A stretch of DNA of 12,671 nt, taken from Euperipatoides rowelli (taxonomy: Eukaryota; Onychophora; Udeonychophora; Euonychophora; Peripatopsidae). This document shows positions 1 through 8,714 of this stretch, one piece after another. The notes below the pieces were generated by a model, which saw only the letters and a list, made by a program, of their open reading frames with translations, was not told the DNA's origin and searched no databases. The stretch is from the NCBI GenBank assembly GCA_003024985.2, contig PXIH01S0019436.1. One strand, 5' to 3'. Position numbers and translations under genes: made by a program. Position 1 is the stretch's first letter, and the number at the start of each line of letters is the position of its first letter.

Positions 1-789
1 ATTACTACTACTACTATTTTTGTATTTTGTTTTCAAGTTGATATTTAATGACGGATTAATTTATTTCGATTTTTCTATAAAGTACTTCTAGAAACAACAT
101 TAACTCACAAAAAATGCCAATTGCCTAATTCTTATCTACCTTCAAACCTGTTTGGCGTCTGTAAAGAAAACAATTCTTATATTAACATTAGGAAGTGTAC
201 ATTTTGATGATTGGGTAATCTATTCCATTTAAAAGATATTCTCTTGAATCTCAACATTAAAATGTTTTGGGAGTGTTAAAGTCTTGAATTAGTATCTGCA
301 AGTAGGGAAAAATAATGTTCAACCCCTAAATGAATTATATTCTGAATGTAAAACGGTAAGATATCACACACACAAGTTTTTTATTTTATCACTAAATCTT
401 AGAATCTGTATGTGATGACATAAGACACATGGAGTGATATCTATTTTTTTCTTGCCCCAACTGAGAACTTTAGATTCACTGGGAGTGATATTATTGTAAT
501 TAGGTCTTATCTGATGTCGTTGTCTTATATTGTTTAGTGTTCTCTGATGTCATAATTTCAAAACATTCAATAAAGAAGAGATTTTGTATACCCCCTGCCC
601 CCTAAAAAAAATAGCATTACAGATGCCAAAGCATAGAAAAATTCAAATCAAGGGTCTCAAAAAGTCCCCCTTCATCCATAATCTACCGGACATGAGATTA
701 CTGAGTTTGTTGTAATGTCAGAAATTTACTTTTTTTTCATTTGTTTAATATATTTTGTTTTAGAATATTTTCAAGGTACCGTACTGTAT
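1..789. other. AT-rich stretch without a recognisable gene
   Basis: No reading frame with a recognisable motif was found on either strand. The window opens with a short ATT/ACT microsatellite (about 1-16). The ten-base string GGAGTGATAT occurs twice, at 431-440 and 482-491, and CTGATGTC recurs a little further on (about 510 and 545). These short direct repeats are weak and may be chance in biased sequence. If fragment B once continued to its reverse transcriptase and 3' end, that part would have lain here, but none of it can be read. Confidence 0.5.
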
Positions 790-1787
790 CCTATATTATT
801 TTTTTCCTTAACTTTTGTGAAGAATCTATCTTTTGTGTCACTATGTTTTTTATCCATCGTGTAATATAATTCTATAAGTTCTTTTAATACATTTTTATTT
901 TATTTTATTTATCCCTGAAGATAATACCAATCAATAACTTTTTTAACATTTACCATCTAATATAAGGACTACATAAATTATTTCCCTCGATTTGGGCCAA
1001 TGCATTCTTTGAGTATTCCATCAGGTCATTATTATTCCAGAAAACTATTGGGTTTCTTTTCATTTCCTCATAATTGCCAGCCTTTTTAGATGATAGCGTT
1101 TCAGTGGAATCAATAATCAGGTGATAAGAATATGAGCATATATTATATGCAGTTTCAATTGTATAATCCAATGTTTTTTAAGCTAGAATTCGATATAACC
1201 TATTAGCCGATTTACCCATCGAATCTCATTTTCATGTTTTGTTGATTTAAAGATTCCGCAACATCGACTAAGCTTAACTCCATGTTGAATGCATTTATTT
1301 TTTTTCCCTTTGATTGTTTACATTTAAATCTCCATAAATCATTACTTTTTTAGGATTGTTGATAATGTCCTTCTTCAATTGGTTCAAAAATATTTCCCTT
1401 TCATATTCCAGTAGTGGGGCATACACATTATAAATACTCACAAACATTTCATTAATTTTAAAATCCAGTTTCATTGTCTACTTATTTACGTTCGTTATTT
1501 TAGTATTAAGCTAATATGCTTATTAATTAATATTGTTAATCCTACTTTTCTGTCCGCTTGTCTATTATCAAATACTATATAATATTTTTTTACTTTTGCC
1601 TATATATTTTCTATGTCCTTCAATGCCTTTTTAGTTTTCTGTATAAAATAAGAGAAGGAAGATGACAGTTATAAGTCTATTAAGAATTACTCTGACTTTT
1701 TTTACACCATTAAACATTCTGATGTTTACATTGATAATGTTAAGCACATTTGCATTTTTTAAATTAAATTTTTTATACAAACATTTT
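790..1787 (-). pseudogene. ORF2 endonuclease domain remnant of fragment B
   Basis: In successive frames on the minus strand one can read the order of an APE-type LINE endonuclease. There is an N-terminal strand LNIINVNIRM (1724-1744 and on), then FIQKTKK in the place of the usual LQETK (near 1640), VGLTILINK (near 1540), SIYNVYAP (near 1425) and the metal/phosphate motif GDLNVN (1316-1333). Further on come ELSLVDV (near 1265) and a degraded RxDR...SNSSLK segment (near 1190). SYH at the usual SDH position (near 1125) would replace the catalytic Asp. After that, 950-1120 and a lysine-rich piece at 790-920 resemble the endonuclease-RT linker. Several frameshifts and stops separate these pieces. 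The family normally nicks target DNA to prime reverse transcription; this copy cannot make a whole domain. Confidence 0.8.
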
Positions 1788-1969
1788 TTAATAATAAACT
1801 ATTCTAATTTTTTTCTTTTTTACCTCCAAGACTCCCAGTATCTTTTAACACTCATCCATTGTAATTTTCTTAGTGCTACTACCATCATTCTGTTCAAGAG
1901 AGTTTTCACACAATTTAGTTATCTGACATACCAGTATAAGTATATATTAATCCTCCACACTCTTCTGTG
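1788..1969 (-). pseudogene. ORF1 C-terminal tail remnant of fragment B
   Basis: A short frame on the minus strand carries ENSLEQNDGSS (about 1876-1908), followed by DEC, a stop codon, KILG and a lysine-rich end (about 1802-1856). Copy A's ORF1 ends with DEFQLVLG followed by an Arg/Lys-rich tail, so the two line up in order and spacing. An RRVW string near 1950 resembles RRVF in the tail of A. The match is short and rests on alignment by eye. Its position directly before an endonuclease start supports it, because that is where an ORF1 end should lie. Confidence 0.55.
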
Positions 1970-4900
1970 TTAGGTACCTATACACTGAAATAAAACCCTA
2001 TTCCACATCCTTTTAATTACCCCTTCCTTAAATGCAAATAGATCCTGAGTATAAACCCTTGTAATTTTTTCTAATATTATTTTGAGTAATGACTGTACTC
2101 TTTTCTTTTGATACTCTACTAGATACCAGTATACTGACACCTATATTTCCATACACCAAACATACACAAAAAAAATTTTCAGCAATTTATTGGCAGTCCT
2201 GTATAATTCAATTCATTAATTACATGCATACTTGCACATTTTGCTATTCTGTTCATGACAAAGTTAAAAGTGTTTCTGATAGCTGAACACACCCAAAACA
2301 AATAATGTGATGTTTTGATCTCCCTTTTACACATCATACGTTCACTTGTCATTTCCTTAAAGAAATTCATTTTTACTAGTCTACTTTTGGTCGGTAGTAT
2401 TCCCAATAAAAACTTAACAAAATTCTCGACTGTCGGTGGTAGTTTATGATTCTTGACACCTTTAATATTAATTTTATTGTTTCTATACATAAAAAAATCT
2501 AAATTACTATTATAATATTCTCTTGTATACTTTTTATATNTTAGCAAATCCACATGCTCAAGCAACCCTACTACCTCCCCTTCTCTCACTACCCAAGTTT
2601 TAAAAATAATATCTTTAAATAAGTTTTTTTGCTGCCACACCTCACTAAATCTCGAATTTTCTTTAAAATTCCTTACTATAAAGTTGTCAAAGATGGTCAA
2701 AGTGAGTCTATGCAAATCTGTTAAACCTAAACCCCATTTTTTGCTGGCATAACTACCTTTTTGTATGACATTATTTTAAACTGCCAAATAAAAAGTTTTG
2801 AATCATTGCCTATACCTTAAATAATCCTTTTTATTTATAGATATGTATGGAAGATAATAAACAAATATTGGAACAATGATTGTATTCAAATACTGTAATT
2901 TTGATAACCAACTCATATAGGCTACCCATTATTTGATTTTTTAACATTAGCTCTGCTTTTTCCCTTATTAAATTGATTGACTTTGAGTTTTTAGAAAAAC
3001 TATGGTATGTGACAAAGGAAAATTAAACCCCAGTAGTAAATTCTATTCCCCTTCTAAACTCCTATTTCTTTGCACTTTTCTACATTCCACATTTATCAGT
3101 GAACCAATTGTTTCCGTAAATAGATTGATTATATCTATTACCTAATGAACTCCTTATCTGAGGATATAAAAACAGTTATATCATATAGAAAAGCCGAAAT
3201 TTTTACTCGCTTATTCGTTTCCTGTATTTGAATTCCCTATATACATTTCTCTATTTTGGAAATTAACTCTATTAACTATAACAAATACATTGCACTAGAC
3301 AAGGGTGATCCTTGTAGAATTGATTGTTGCATTTGAACAAATTCCCCTATACATTTTAAATTCTAAAAAGCCACAGATTTACACTTTACAGTACGATACT
3401 TACAAGAAGTTTTGTTAACTTACTTATACCCAAATACTTATATATGAGGTATTACACATAAGTTGTATTGACTTGATTAAATGCACTATGCATGTCCAAA
3501 CAGAATATATATCTAAATTCGCCTTTTTTTTTAATACTCGTTGAAAAAGCCAGATGACGTAACAAAACAGCTGTTTGAATAGTTCTCACCTTAATCCCCA
3601 AAATACTAGTTGGTAATATTAATTGCAATGCACTTGTGATTCTCTGTAGTATTATTTTTTGCAGAAGTTTTATATCTATGTTCATTAACACAATTGGTCG
3701 ATATTCATTTGATTAACACACTCCCGTCTTTTTTGTCTTTAACTTGGGAATAATTATACATATGCTAAATTTTCTAGAAACAAATACTATTCTGCATCAT
3801 CTCCATATTACAAATAATTAAAAACACACATCAGATGTTCCAACATTTCAGAAGGACCTTGCTTGTAGAAGGAATATGTTAATCTATCTGGACTTGCATT
3901 AAGTTTAACTCTTTCTAAGACATGATATAACTCTTGAATAGTGAATTCATCATTCCAACTCTCATCACACTCTAGTATAGATTCAATGACCTGCTTTGAC
4001 TTAAACCATTTATATTTTCTGTCCATATAAATTATTAAAATAGTATAATGATTTTCTGGCTGTTTTTAAGTCAACAGACTATTTGTTGTGGAACAGTATA
4101 TATCACTTGATCAACTTGAAAAACAAATATATTACCTGTGGCCTTCTTTGTTCTAAGCCATTTAATTGCAAACCAACATGGAGTATGTATTGTTACAATT
4201 TCATTTTGAGCACATTTTTTGATTAAATTCTTTTTTTTAACCAATTCTAGATATTCTATTCTTTCTTTACATTTGTCCATTTTATCCATCTTTATCAACA
4301 GCAAAACTGACAAATTTTCCTTCCACTGCAACAGTTCAGCATTTATTACTTTGTTACTACTTTTAAACATTTGTCTCTTAAAAAAACTGCCATAAAATCA
4401 AACAGTTAAACCCAAATTTGAACATATAGTTTTATTTTATTCTAATTTCTAAGCATGTTGACTTCAATAGTTTTCTCATCCCATATAGGGACAGGCAAAA
4501 GTTTAATTGCCTTTTCCACTAGAAACACTCCATGATTAATTCCACAAATTAGAGTCACATGATCCAAAAAATACAAGGCTCACACCCAAATTGGAAGTGA
4601 ATCCCCCTCCCACTTATATTATGATTCTATCTAGCCTAGAAGCAGACGTTTTAGAAAATCTTGTTTTAACGAAGTCCATATTTTTATGAACAGCAATATC
4701 CAATAGTTCAAACTTTTTCAATAATTTATCAATTTGTTTTTCCTGGCTAGTAGTGTACACATTAAAATCTCCCACCAACAATGGCGAACAGTCCATTTCC
4801 TTAAGAACTTTTTCAACAACAGATAGCATACACTTTCTTTGCATACTCATATTAGGCAAGTGTAAGTTGATACAACCATATGTAACACATCAAATCTTTA

Positions 4901-5206
4901 TCTTTATCAACATCATTTTGTCATTTAGATTATCCACACTAAAAACATTATCCACTAAAGACTTCTGAACAAGTATTGCCAATCCCGCCTATCCAGAACC
5001 AGTCAAATTCTCGTAAATAACATAATTTGATTCACATTGAGGCCACTATCTAATTTTGTCCAATGAGTTTCTTGAATAAGTATTAGAGATGCCATTCCTC
5101 TAAGTAAATTCACTACTGTTATAGACGATTTCATAGGCCTATTCAGCGTCCTGACATTGGCCACCTTAAACCAAAAATTCATGATATATAAATTATCACT
5201 GGACAT
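1970..5206 (-). pseudogene. ORF2 of copy A: endonuclease / reverse transcriptase polyprotein, broken
   Basis: The start ATG is at 5204-5206 and the stop at 1970-1972, about 1,080 codons if the breaks are ignored, normal for LINE ORF2. Endonuclease: ILIQETHW (near 5070), GLAILVQK after an in-frame stop (near 4965), GDFNVY (4755-4772), SRLDRIII (near 4620), and LDH where SDH is expected (near 4560). Linker: 4071-4550. Reverse transcriptase: YRPIVLMNIDIKLL (near 3690), motif A LDMHSAFNQV (3470-3499), motif B QGSPLS (3297-3314), then FLYD at 3180-3191 where the family has YADD. C-terminal part: WGLGLTDLHRLTL (near 2730), LLGILPTKSRL (near 2400), and after a frameshift KRMWNRVLFQC (near 1995). Several stops and frameshifts break it. 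The FLYD change removes one catalytic aspartate, so even a joined frame should lack polymerase activity. An undetermined base (N) lies at 2540. Confidence 0.88.
2540..2540. other. Undetermined base
   Basis: The only N in the window lies inside the C-terminal part of ORF2 of copy A. It leaves one unknown residue and does not change the reading of the frame around it. Confidence 0.95.
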
Positions 5207-5389
5207 CTTAATTAAATATCAAAAAAAAAAAAATTGACAAAAAAAACAACAAAATGAAATAATTGCTTTACAGTATAAGCACAAAGTCAAATTAGTTCAA
5301 ATGACTAAATAATGTTAGCTAAATAAAACTATTTGCCACTACTGTTCTTTTAAGTTTCTTAATAGGAATAATTACCTGTTCTATGGTTT
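5207..5389 (-). other. Spacer between ORF1 and ORF2 of copy A
   Basis: This 183-bp AT-rich gap separates the ORF1 stop from the ORF2 start and contains a run of thirteen A (plus strand, about 5221-5233). No reading frame continues from ORF1 into ORF2 through it. ORF2 was therefore probably reached by reinitiation or another internal mechanism rather than by a simple overlap; that is an inference. Confidence 0.5.
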
Positions 5390-6540
5390 TATTTCTTTGC
5401 TCTAGCACTCCTTCTTGCCCTAGGTCCTAGAACAAGTTGAAATTCATCTTGCGAGGTGTATTTGAACTGCATTTCCGAATCAGAGTCAGTATCAACTACC
5501 ATACTCAGGTCACTTTCACTAAAAGATAGTTTTAACACATTTTTCACCAACTGCTCATTTGACTTCTCAGCGTACAGGCTCTCGCTTTACCGAGACTGCG
5601 ATTCAGCCCTATGTTCTCTAAACACTCTCCTCACCAATATTTCCTTTTTGACTGCATTAAATTTACTTCCTTTTTACCCTTTACAATACTCGGCTTTATA
5701 TAATTTTACATTTTCTGTTGACTGCTATTATCAAATAATTGTGAGTACAGTGGTTTCTCTTGCAATCTATATTTGCAATCCAAATGGTTATCAAAAAAAA
5801 TCTACACTTTCGACAAAAAAACTTTTCTATATTTGAATGATTTGTGTCTCATTTCCAAACAATTCAGACACGCTGGTCTTCTCCCCTTTATCATGATAAG
5901 AATTTTTTCTTCATTAATAATTAAAATATGCGGTATCTGATCAATGTCACGTACGTGTAATGGGGTCACGAAAACTTTAATGTCACTTGTATTCAATTTT
6001 AAACCTTCAATGTCTACCATTTTGTTTTTAAATGCAAAAATAAATATATATTTTTCAAGCTCCTTTAATAAAGTATAATTGTCTTCGAGCGAATACCAAT
6101 GTATACGCATATTTATTCTAAGTCCAATCGCATCCCATTCCGCAGGAATTACATTATAAAGTCCACATATCAATAACTTCCACTCTTTCCTTTACAGTTT
6201 TGTCTTTAAAATCAATTCCTATACGTGTATGTTTATTATTTCTGGGATAATACAATCCCTTAATTTCACTAAAGTCTATCAATTTCATTATTTCTTTAAT
6301 CAGTTCACTTACGTTAAAAATGGTGTCAAGTTCTTCATTGTACAACGTTATGATGAGCCTATTTTGCCTATACAAATTTTTAAGTTGACTATTTGCAAAT
6401 TTGAGCCCCTTCATAAACTTCTTGTACTTCATCGACCAATCATGATCCTCAGTCGAAAATTCATCATACATAAATTTGTAAGTCTTTAATAAAATTATGC
6501 CATTCAGTAAAATAGCAAAAATAGCTGTGGTTGTTGCCAT
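5390..6540 (-). pseudogene. ORF1 of copy A: gag-like RNA-binding protein with CCHC knuckle, broken
   Basis: The likely start is the ATG at 6538-6540, with A at -3 and G at +4, a good animal start context. The GTG two codons earlier is not a plausible eukaryotic start. The first frame runs to about 6154 and includes LKFANSQLKNLY and GLYYPRN (6238-6255). The frame then shifts, and 5802-6173 carries the VIPAEWDAIGLRI and KMVDIEGLKL segments, an IPH...GRRPACLNC approach and a zinc knuckle at 5829-5870. The knuckle reads C-x2-C-x4-H-x4-Y, so the last cysteine has become tyrosine. After stops, a third stretch (about 5390-5700) reads as an acidic, Ser/Asp-rich tail (DTDSDSEMQF) closed by DEFQLVLG and an Arg/Lys-rich end, stopping at 5390-5392. 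The layout matches LINE gag-like proteins that bind element RNA. About 384 codons in all. Confidence 0.82.
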
Positions 6541-6560
6541 CTTCACGCATGCTCTCTATT

Positions 6561-6854
6561 AGGATTGTTCTTATTGTTGCTAGAGGGGAATTAATTATTT
6601 TGCTTGTTTACAATGATAAATCAATTGATTGACAGCTAATAAATATATACATAAATATACACAACGATGATAGATCTAAATATTGTTTTAATAAATTATT
6701 TTATACTTATTTACAATTTTATTTATTTAAAGATTTCTTATTTTTTATTATTTTTATTTAATTATAAATCTATTCAATTTTATATTTTAATATAACATTA
6801 TACTTTTATGTACATTATATTTGCTTCCCTTGATCCATATCTCCTTTTCCTTTG
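6561..6854. other. Very AT-rich spacer between fragment C and copy A
   Basis: No domain could be read here on either strand. The stretch is dominated by A/T runs and includes a perfect 12-base palindrome, AATCAATTGATT, at 6619-6630. It may contain the decayed remainder of fragment C's ORF1, a leader of copy A, or both. The zinc-knuckle part of a second ORF1, which would be expected if C continued, was looked for and not found. Confidence 0.45.
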
Positions 6855-7296
6855 ATTTTAAGAGTGAGGTGAGCTTTTTGGGATTGGTTCCTTAATAGGC
6901 CCAAAATAGATAACTTACATCTCCTCTTTTATTCTAGGCTTTTTCTTATTTAAAGTCTATTCCAAGAAATTGTTGGTTTCTCGGATAATATAAAACATCT
7001 ATTTCATCATTTCAATCTATTTCAGTTGCCTTTTGTAATATATCTTACATTTAAAACTACATTTTTATTCTCATTATATATCATGAATAAGTAGCCTATC
7101 AATGTTTACTATAAATGGGTCTAAACTGCATATTACAAAATTTTAATGACTTACCAAAACTTATGAATCTATCCAAAAGTTCAGTATCCAAATCTGTGAT
7201 GTTATCCATACTTATGAGTTGATTTATTATATTAACATGCGATTGCTACATTATGATTTTAGAGCAGTGATTTACAATGGCGGTGTTTTCCACCAT
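6855..7296 (-). pseudogene. Fragment C: N-terminal part of a second, related ORF1
   Basis: A start ATG at 7294-7296 opens with MVENTAIV, comparable to MATTTAIF of copy A's ORF1. After a stop, a frame from about 7209 reads DRFISFGKSLKFCNMQ, matching the KKFMKGLKFANSQ segment of A. A frameshift leads to YNENKNVVLNV (A has YNEELDTIFNV). Another leads to EIDVLYYPRN (6976-6993) and LGIDFK (A has GLYYPRN and IGIDFK). Similarity fades after about 6855. The order and spacing agree with A throughout, so this is a homologous ORF1 start in the same orientation. It is truncated before the zinc knuckle. The residue differences are many, which argues against a recent duplicate of A. Confidence 0.75.
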
Positions 7297-7299
7297 GTT

Positions 7300-7845
7300 A
7301 GCTCATGCTCTGTTTATATCTTACGTTTATTTTTTGAAGATGTAAACAGATTACATTGCTATATTCTGTATGTTTACCCAGACTATGCTTCATCTACACA
7401 CACCCATAAAGTATGCCAGCCTATTACGCAGCTAATTCTAATCACACCATAGATATGTGTGAGACAATTATTAGATATAAATTTTGAACATTAGCTATTA
7501 ACTTCAAATAGTTAATTTGAAAACTTGATTTATTTTTGTAGGTTTTAAACATAAATTTACATTTGTGTTTATAATGGATTATTAATTAGCTATTTCATTT
7601 TTTTTTTAAATTTAATATATATGAAATACCTGCTATAATTAAAAACTGGATACTGTATTTGTAAATAAATATTTGAAAGGGAAAGAGAAAATTAATCCTA
7701 TGAGCATGATATTTTAAGCCAAATGATGGGCTACAATTTCCAGTAGGAAGGTTAACCACCCCAAAAGTACAATTCACTTGCAATATATTTATTTGAAGGC
7801 TCTTATTTAACTTTATTGTTATAACTTAATTAAAATTATAATTAC
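7300..7845. other. AT-rich stretch, no supported gene
   Basis: About 7300-7400 may be the leader of fragment C, since AGAGCATG just before its ATG resembles the bases before ORF1 of copy A. Beyond that no domain is recognised. A minus-strand reading frame at 7690-7783 has some protein-like composition (VNCTFGVVNLPTGNC), but it lacks clean splice sites in phase with the candidate exon next door, so it is not called. Confidence 0.45.
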
Positions 7846-8048
7846 CCATAATAAGTTGCTTTTTAGGGTTATATTTCCCGTACATTTGTTGTCTTCAGTT
7901 TTCCACACTTGAATATCAAAAACTGAGAAATTGCAGTACACATTATTGCGGTCAAAATATAATCCCACTGAACAATCAGTTAAATCGGTTTTGTAGATCA
8001 ATACCATGTCCCATTCCTTACAACATTTTTCTTTTTTTGCCATGGGGT
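7846..8048 (-). CDS. Candidate internal exon of an unrecognised, possibly extracellular protein
   Basis: On the minus strand a pyrimidine-rich tract ending TTTTGTTTTAG lies just before 8048, and a GTAATT donor follows at 7845. This frames a 203-base open stretch. It encodes 66 residues from the only nearby Met (8041-8043), or slightly more if read through from an upstream exon. The peptide has ordinary rather than AT-driven composition: KEWDMVLIYKTDL, then VGLYFDRNNVYC, then FDIQVWKTEDNKC. It has five cysteines and two N-glycosylation sequons (NFS and NIT), which would suit a secreted or membrane ectodomain. I do not recognise the family. No partner exon was found within the window, so an exon of a large-intron gene, an exon of a dead gene, or a chance ORF are all open. 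No frame break is visible inside it. Confidence 0.4.
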
Positions 8049-8128
8049 CTAAAACAAAAAAATAAACTGTGGTTAAATTTAATTTAATTTAATTAAGGAA
8101 TGCTAATTAAAGCTGTGTAAAGTATTAA

Positions 8129-8143
8129 ATTATTATTATTATT
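8129..8143. repeat. (ATT)5 microsatellite
   Basis: Five perfect ATT units sit directly at the left edge of the nested palindrome that starts at 8145. Short ATT arrays recur through the window. Confidence 0.85.
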
Positions 8144-8144
8144 G

Positions 8145-8270
8145 GTTGACTTCAGCCAATGAGTACAACTGCTAACATTGATGCACCTCCATACTTTATT
8201 GTTATATGCATATGTTACAACAAATTGTGAAGGAGTTGCATCATTATTATTTCAAAATCCATCAGTCAAC
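8145..8270. repeat. Long imperfect palindrome (MITE-like)
   Basis: The outer ends are GTTGACT (8145-8151) and AGTCAAC (8264-8270). Inside lie TGATGCACCTCC (8179-8190) and GGAGTTGCATCA (8232-8243), complementary at 11 of 12 positions. The centre is the perfect ATATGCATAT (8204-8213). All share nearly the same axis near 8208, so the arms are about 60 bases with gaps. This is the shape of a short foldback or MITE-type element. No clear target-site duplication was found. Confidence 0.5.
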
Positions 8271-8329
8271 TAGTGCAAGCAAAAAATATTGCTTTACACA
8301 GAAACAAATTGTGCTATTTGGGCTAGTTG
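8265..8329. repeat. Second inverted repeat sharing an arm with the palindrome
   Basis: GTCAACTAG (8265-8273) and CTAGTTGAC (about 8321-8329) are perfect inverted copies of nine bases around a loop that itself contains AAGCAA and TTGCTT. The left arm overlaps the right end of the preceding palindrome, so the motif GTTGAC appears three times in alternating orientation. Confidence 0.4.
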
Positions 8330-8334
8330 ACCAT

Positions 8335-8714
8335 ATTTCCCACAACATGTAATGTAAAATTTGAAATACATTAAACATATGATTCATTTTCAATCATATC
8401 TAATTACATTTTAGAATAGTGTTAAATTGATTCAATACTATTCGCTTATTAATATTGTGCATAGAACAAAAGGGCTAATCCTAACTATAGTTTAGTGTAT
8501 TCTACTAATGCTCATCATTCTTTTATTTTAAAACATTATATTTAATGAGCTTTATTAAAATAAAACATTAATATTTGATTTCTAATCCAATTACAATTAT
8601 TCTATCAAATAACATGTGATTCTATAATGTGATTGGTAGAGAATAAATAAGTTTTTTTTCCCTCTCTTCCATGGTGTTTTTCTTCAAGTGGGGTAGCTTG
8701 TTTATGTGATGGGA
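8335..8714. other. AT-rich stretch without a recognisable gene
   Basis: No domain was recognised on either strand. AAACATTATATTT and AAACATTAATATTT form an imperfect direct repeat near 8530 and 8565. The right part could hold the decayed start of the Gypsy-type pol fragment that becomes readable from about 8715. Confidence 0.45.

Larger units (their letters stand above)
790..1969 (-). mobile_element. Fragment B: partial non-LTR retrotransposon (ORF1 tail plus ORF2 endonuclease)
   Basis: This stretch encodes, in broken frames on the minus strand, the end of an ORF1 followed by the start of an ORF2 of the same element type as copy A. It begins within a few bases of the ORF2 stop codon of copy A (stop at 1970-1972), so the two abut head-to-tail. 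No reverse transcriptase can be read further down, so the 3' half is missing or decayed beyond reading. No poly-A tail or target-site duplication was found at either end. Together with fragment C it may be one older element split by the insertion of A. Confidence 0.75.
1970..6560 (-). mobile_element. Copy A: near full-length decayed two-ORF non-LTR (L1-like) retrotransposon
   Basis: Reading the minus strand from 6540 to 1970 gives the full order of a two-ORF LINE: a gag-like ORF1 with a zinc knuckle, a 183-bp AT-rich spacer, then ORF2 with endonuclease, linker, reverse transcriptase and C-terminal region. The coding span is about 4.6 kb, a normal size for this type. The upstream limit is uncertain: the bases just before the ORF1 ATG resemble those before the ORF1 ATG of fragment C, so a leader is present, but beyond about 6560 the sequence turns very AT-rich. 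No 3' UTR or poly-A is seen, because fragment B starts at once after the ORF2 stop. The clade within L1-like elements cannot be fixed without a tree. Confidence 0.85.

Noticed and set aside
431-491. Spaced repeats GGAGTGATAT considered as a CRISPR-like or regulatory array
   Set aside because: Only two ten-base copies, and the genome is clearly of animal type; there is no array.
1662-1973. Plus-strand 103-residue frame
   Set aside because: It is the antisense of the ORF1 tail and endonuclease start of fragment B.
5456-5836. Plus-strand 126-residue frame
   Set aside because: It lies opposite the ORF1 C-terminal part of copy A, whose minus-strand reading has recognisable structure.
6541-6546. 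GTG as start of ORF1 in copy A
   Set aside because: A eukaryotic element would use the ATG at 6538-6540, which has a good start context and aligns with the ATG of fragment C.
7219-7452. Plus-strand 77-residue frame
   Set aside because: It overlaps the leader and ORF1 start of fragment C on the other strand and has no domain.
7595-7783. Minus-strand frame considered as a second exon after the 7846-8048 candidate
   Set aside because: The only acceptor-like AG near its start (TTGCAAG) is out of phase with the donor of the first candidate exon and gives an immediate stop.
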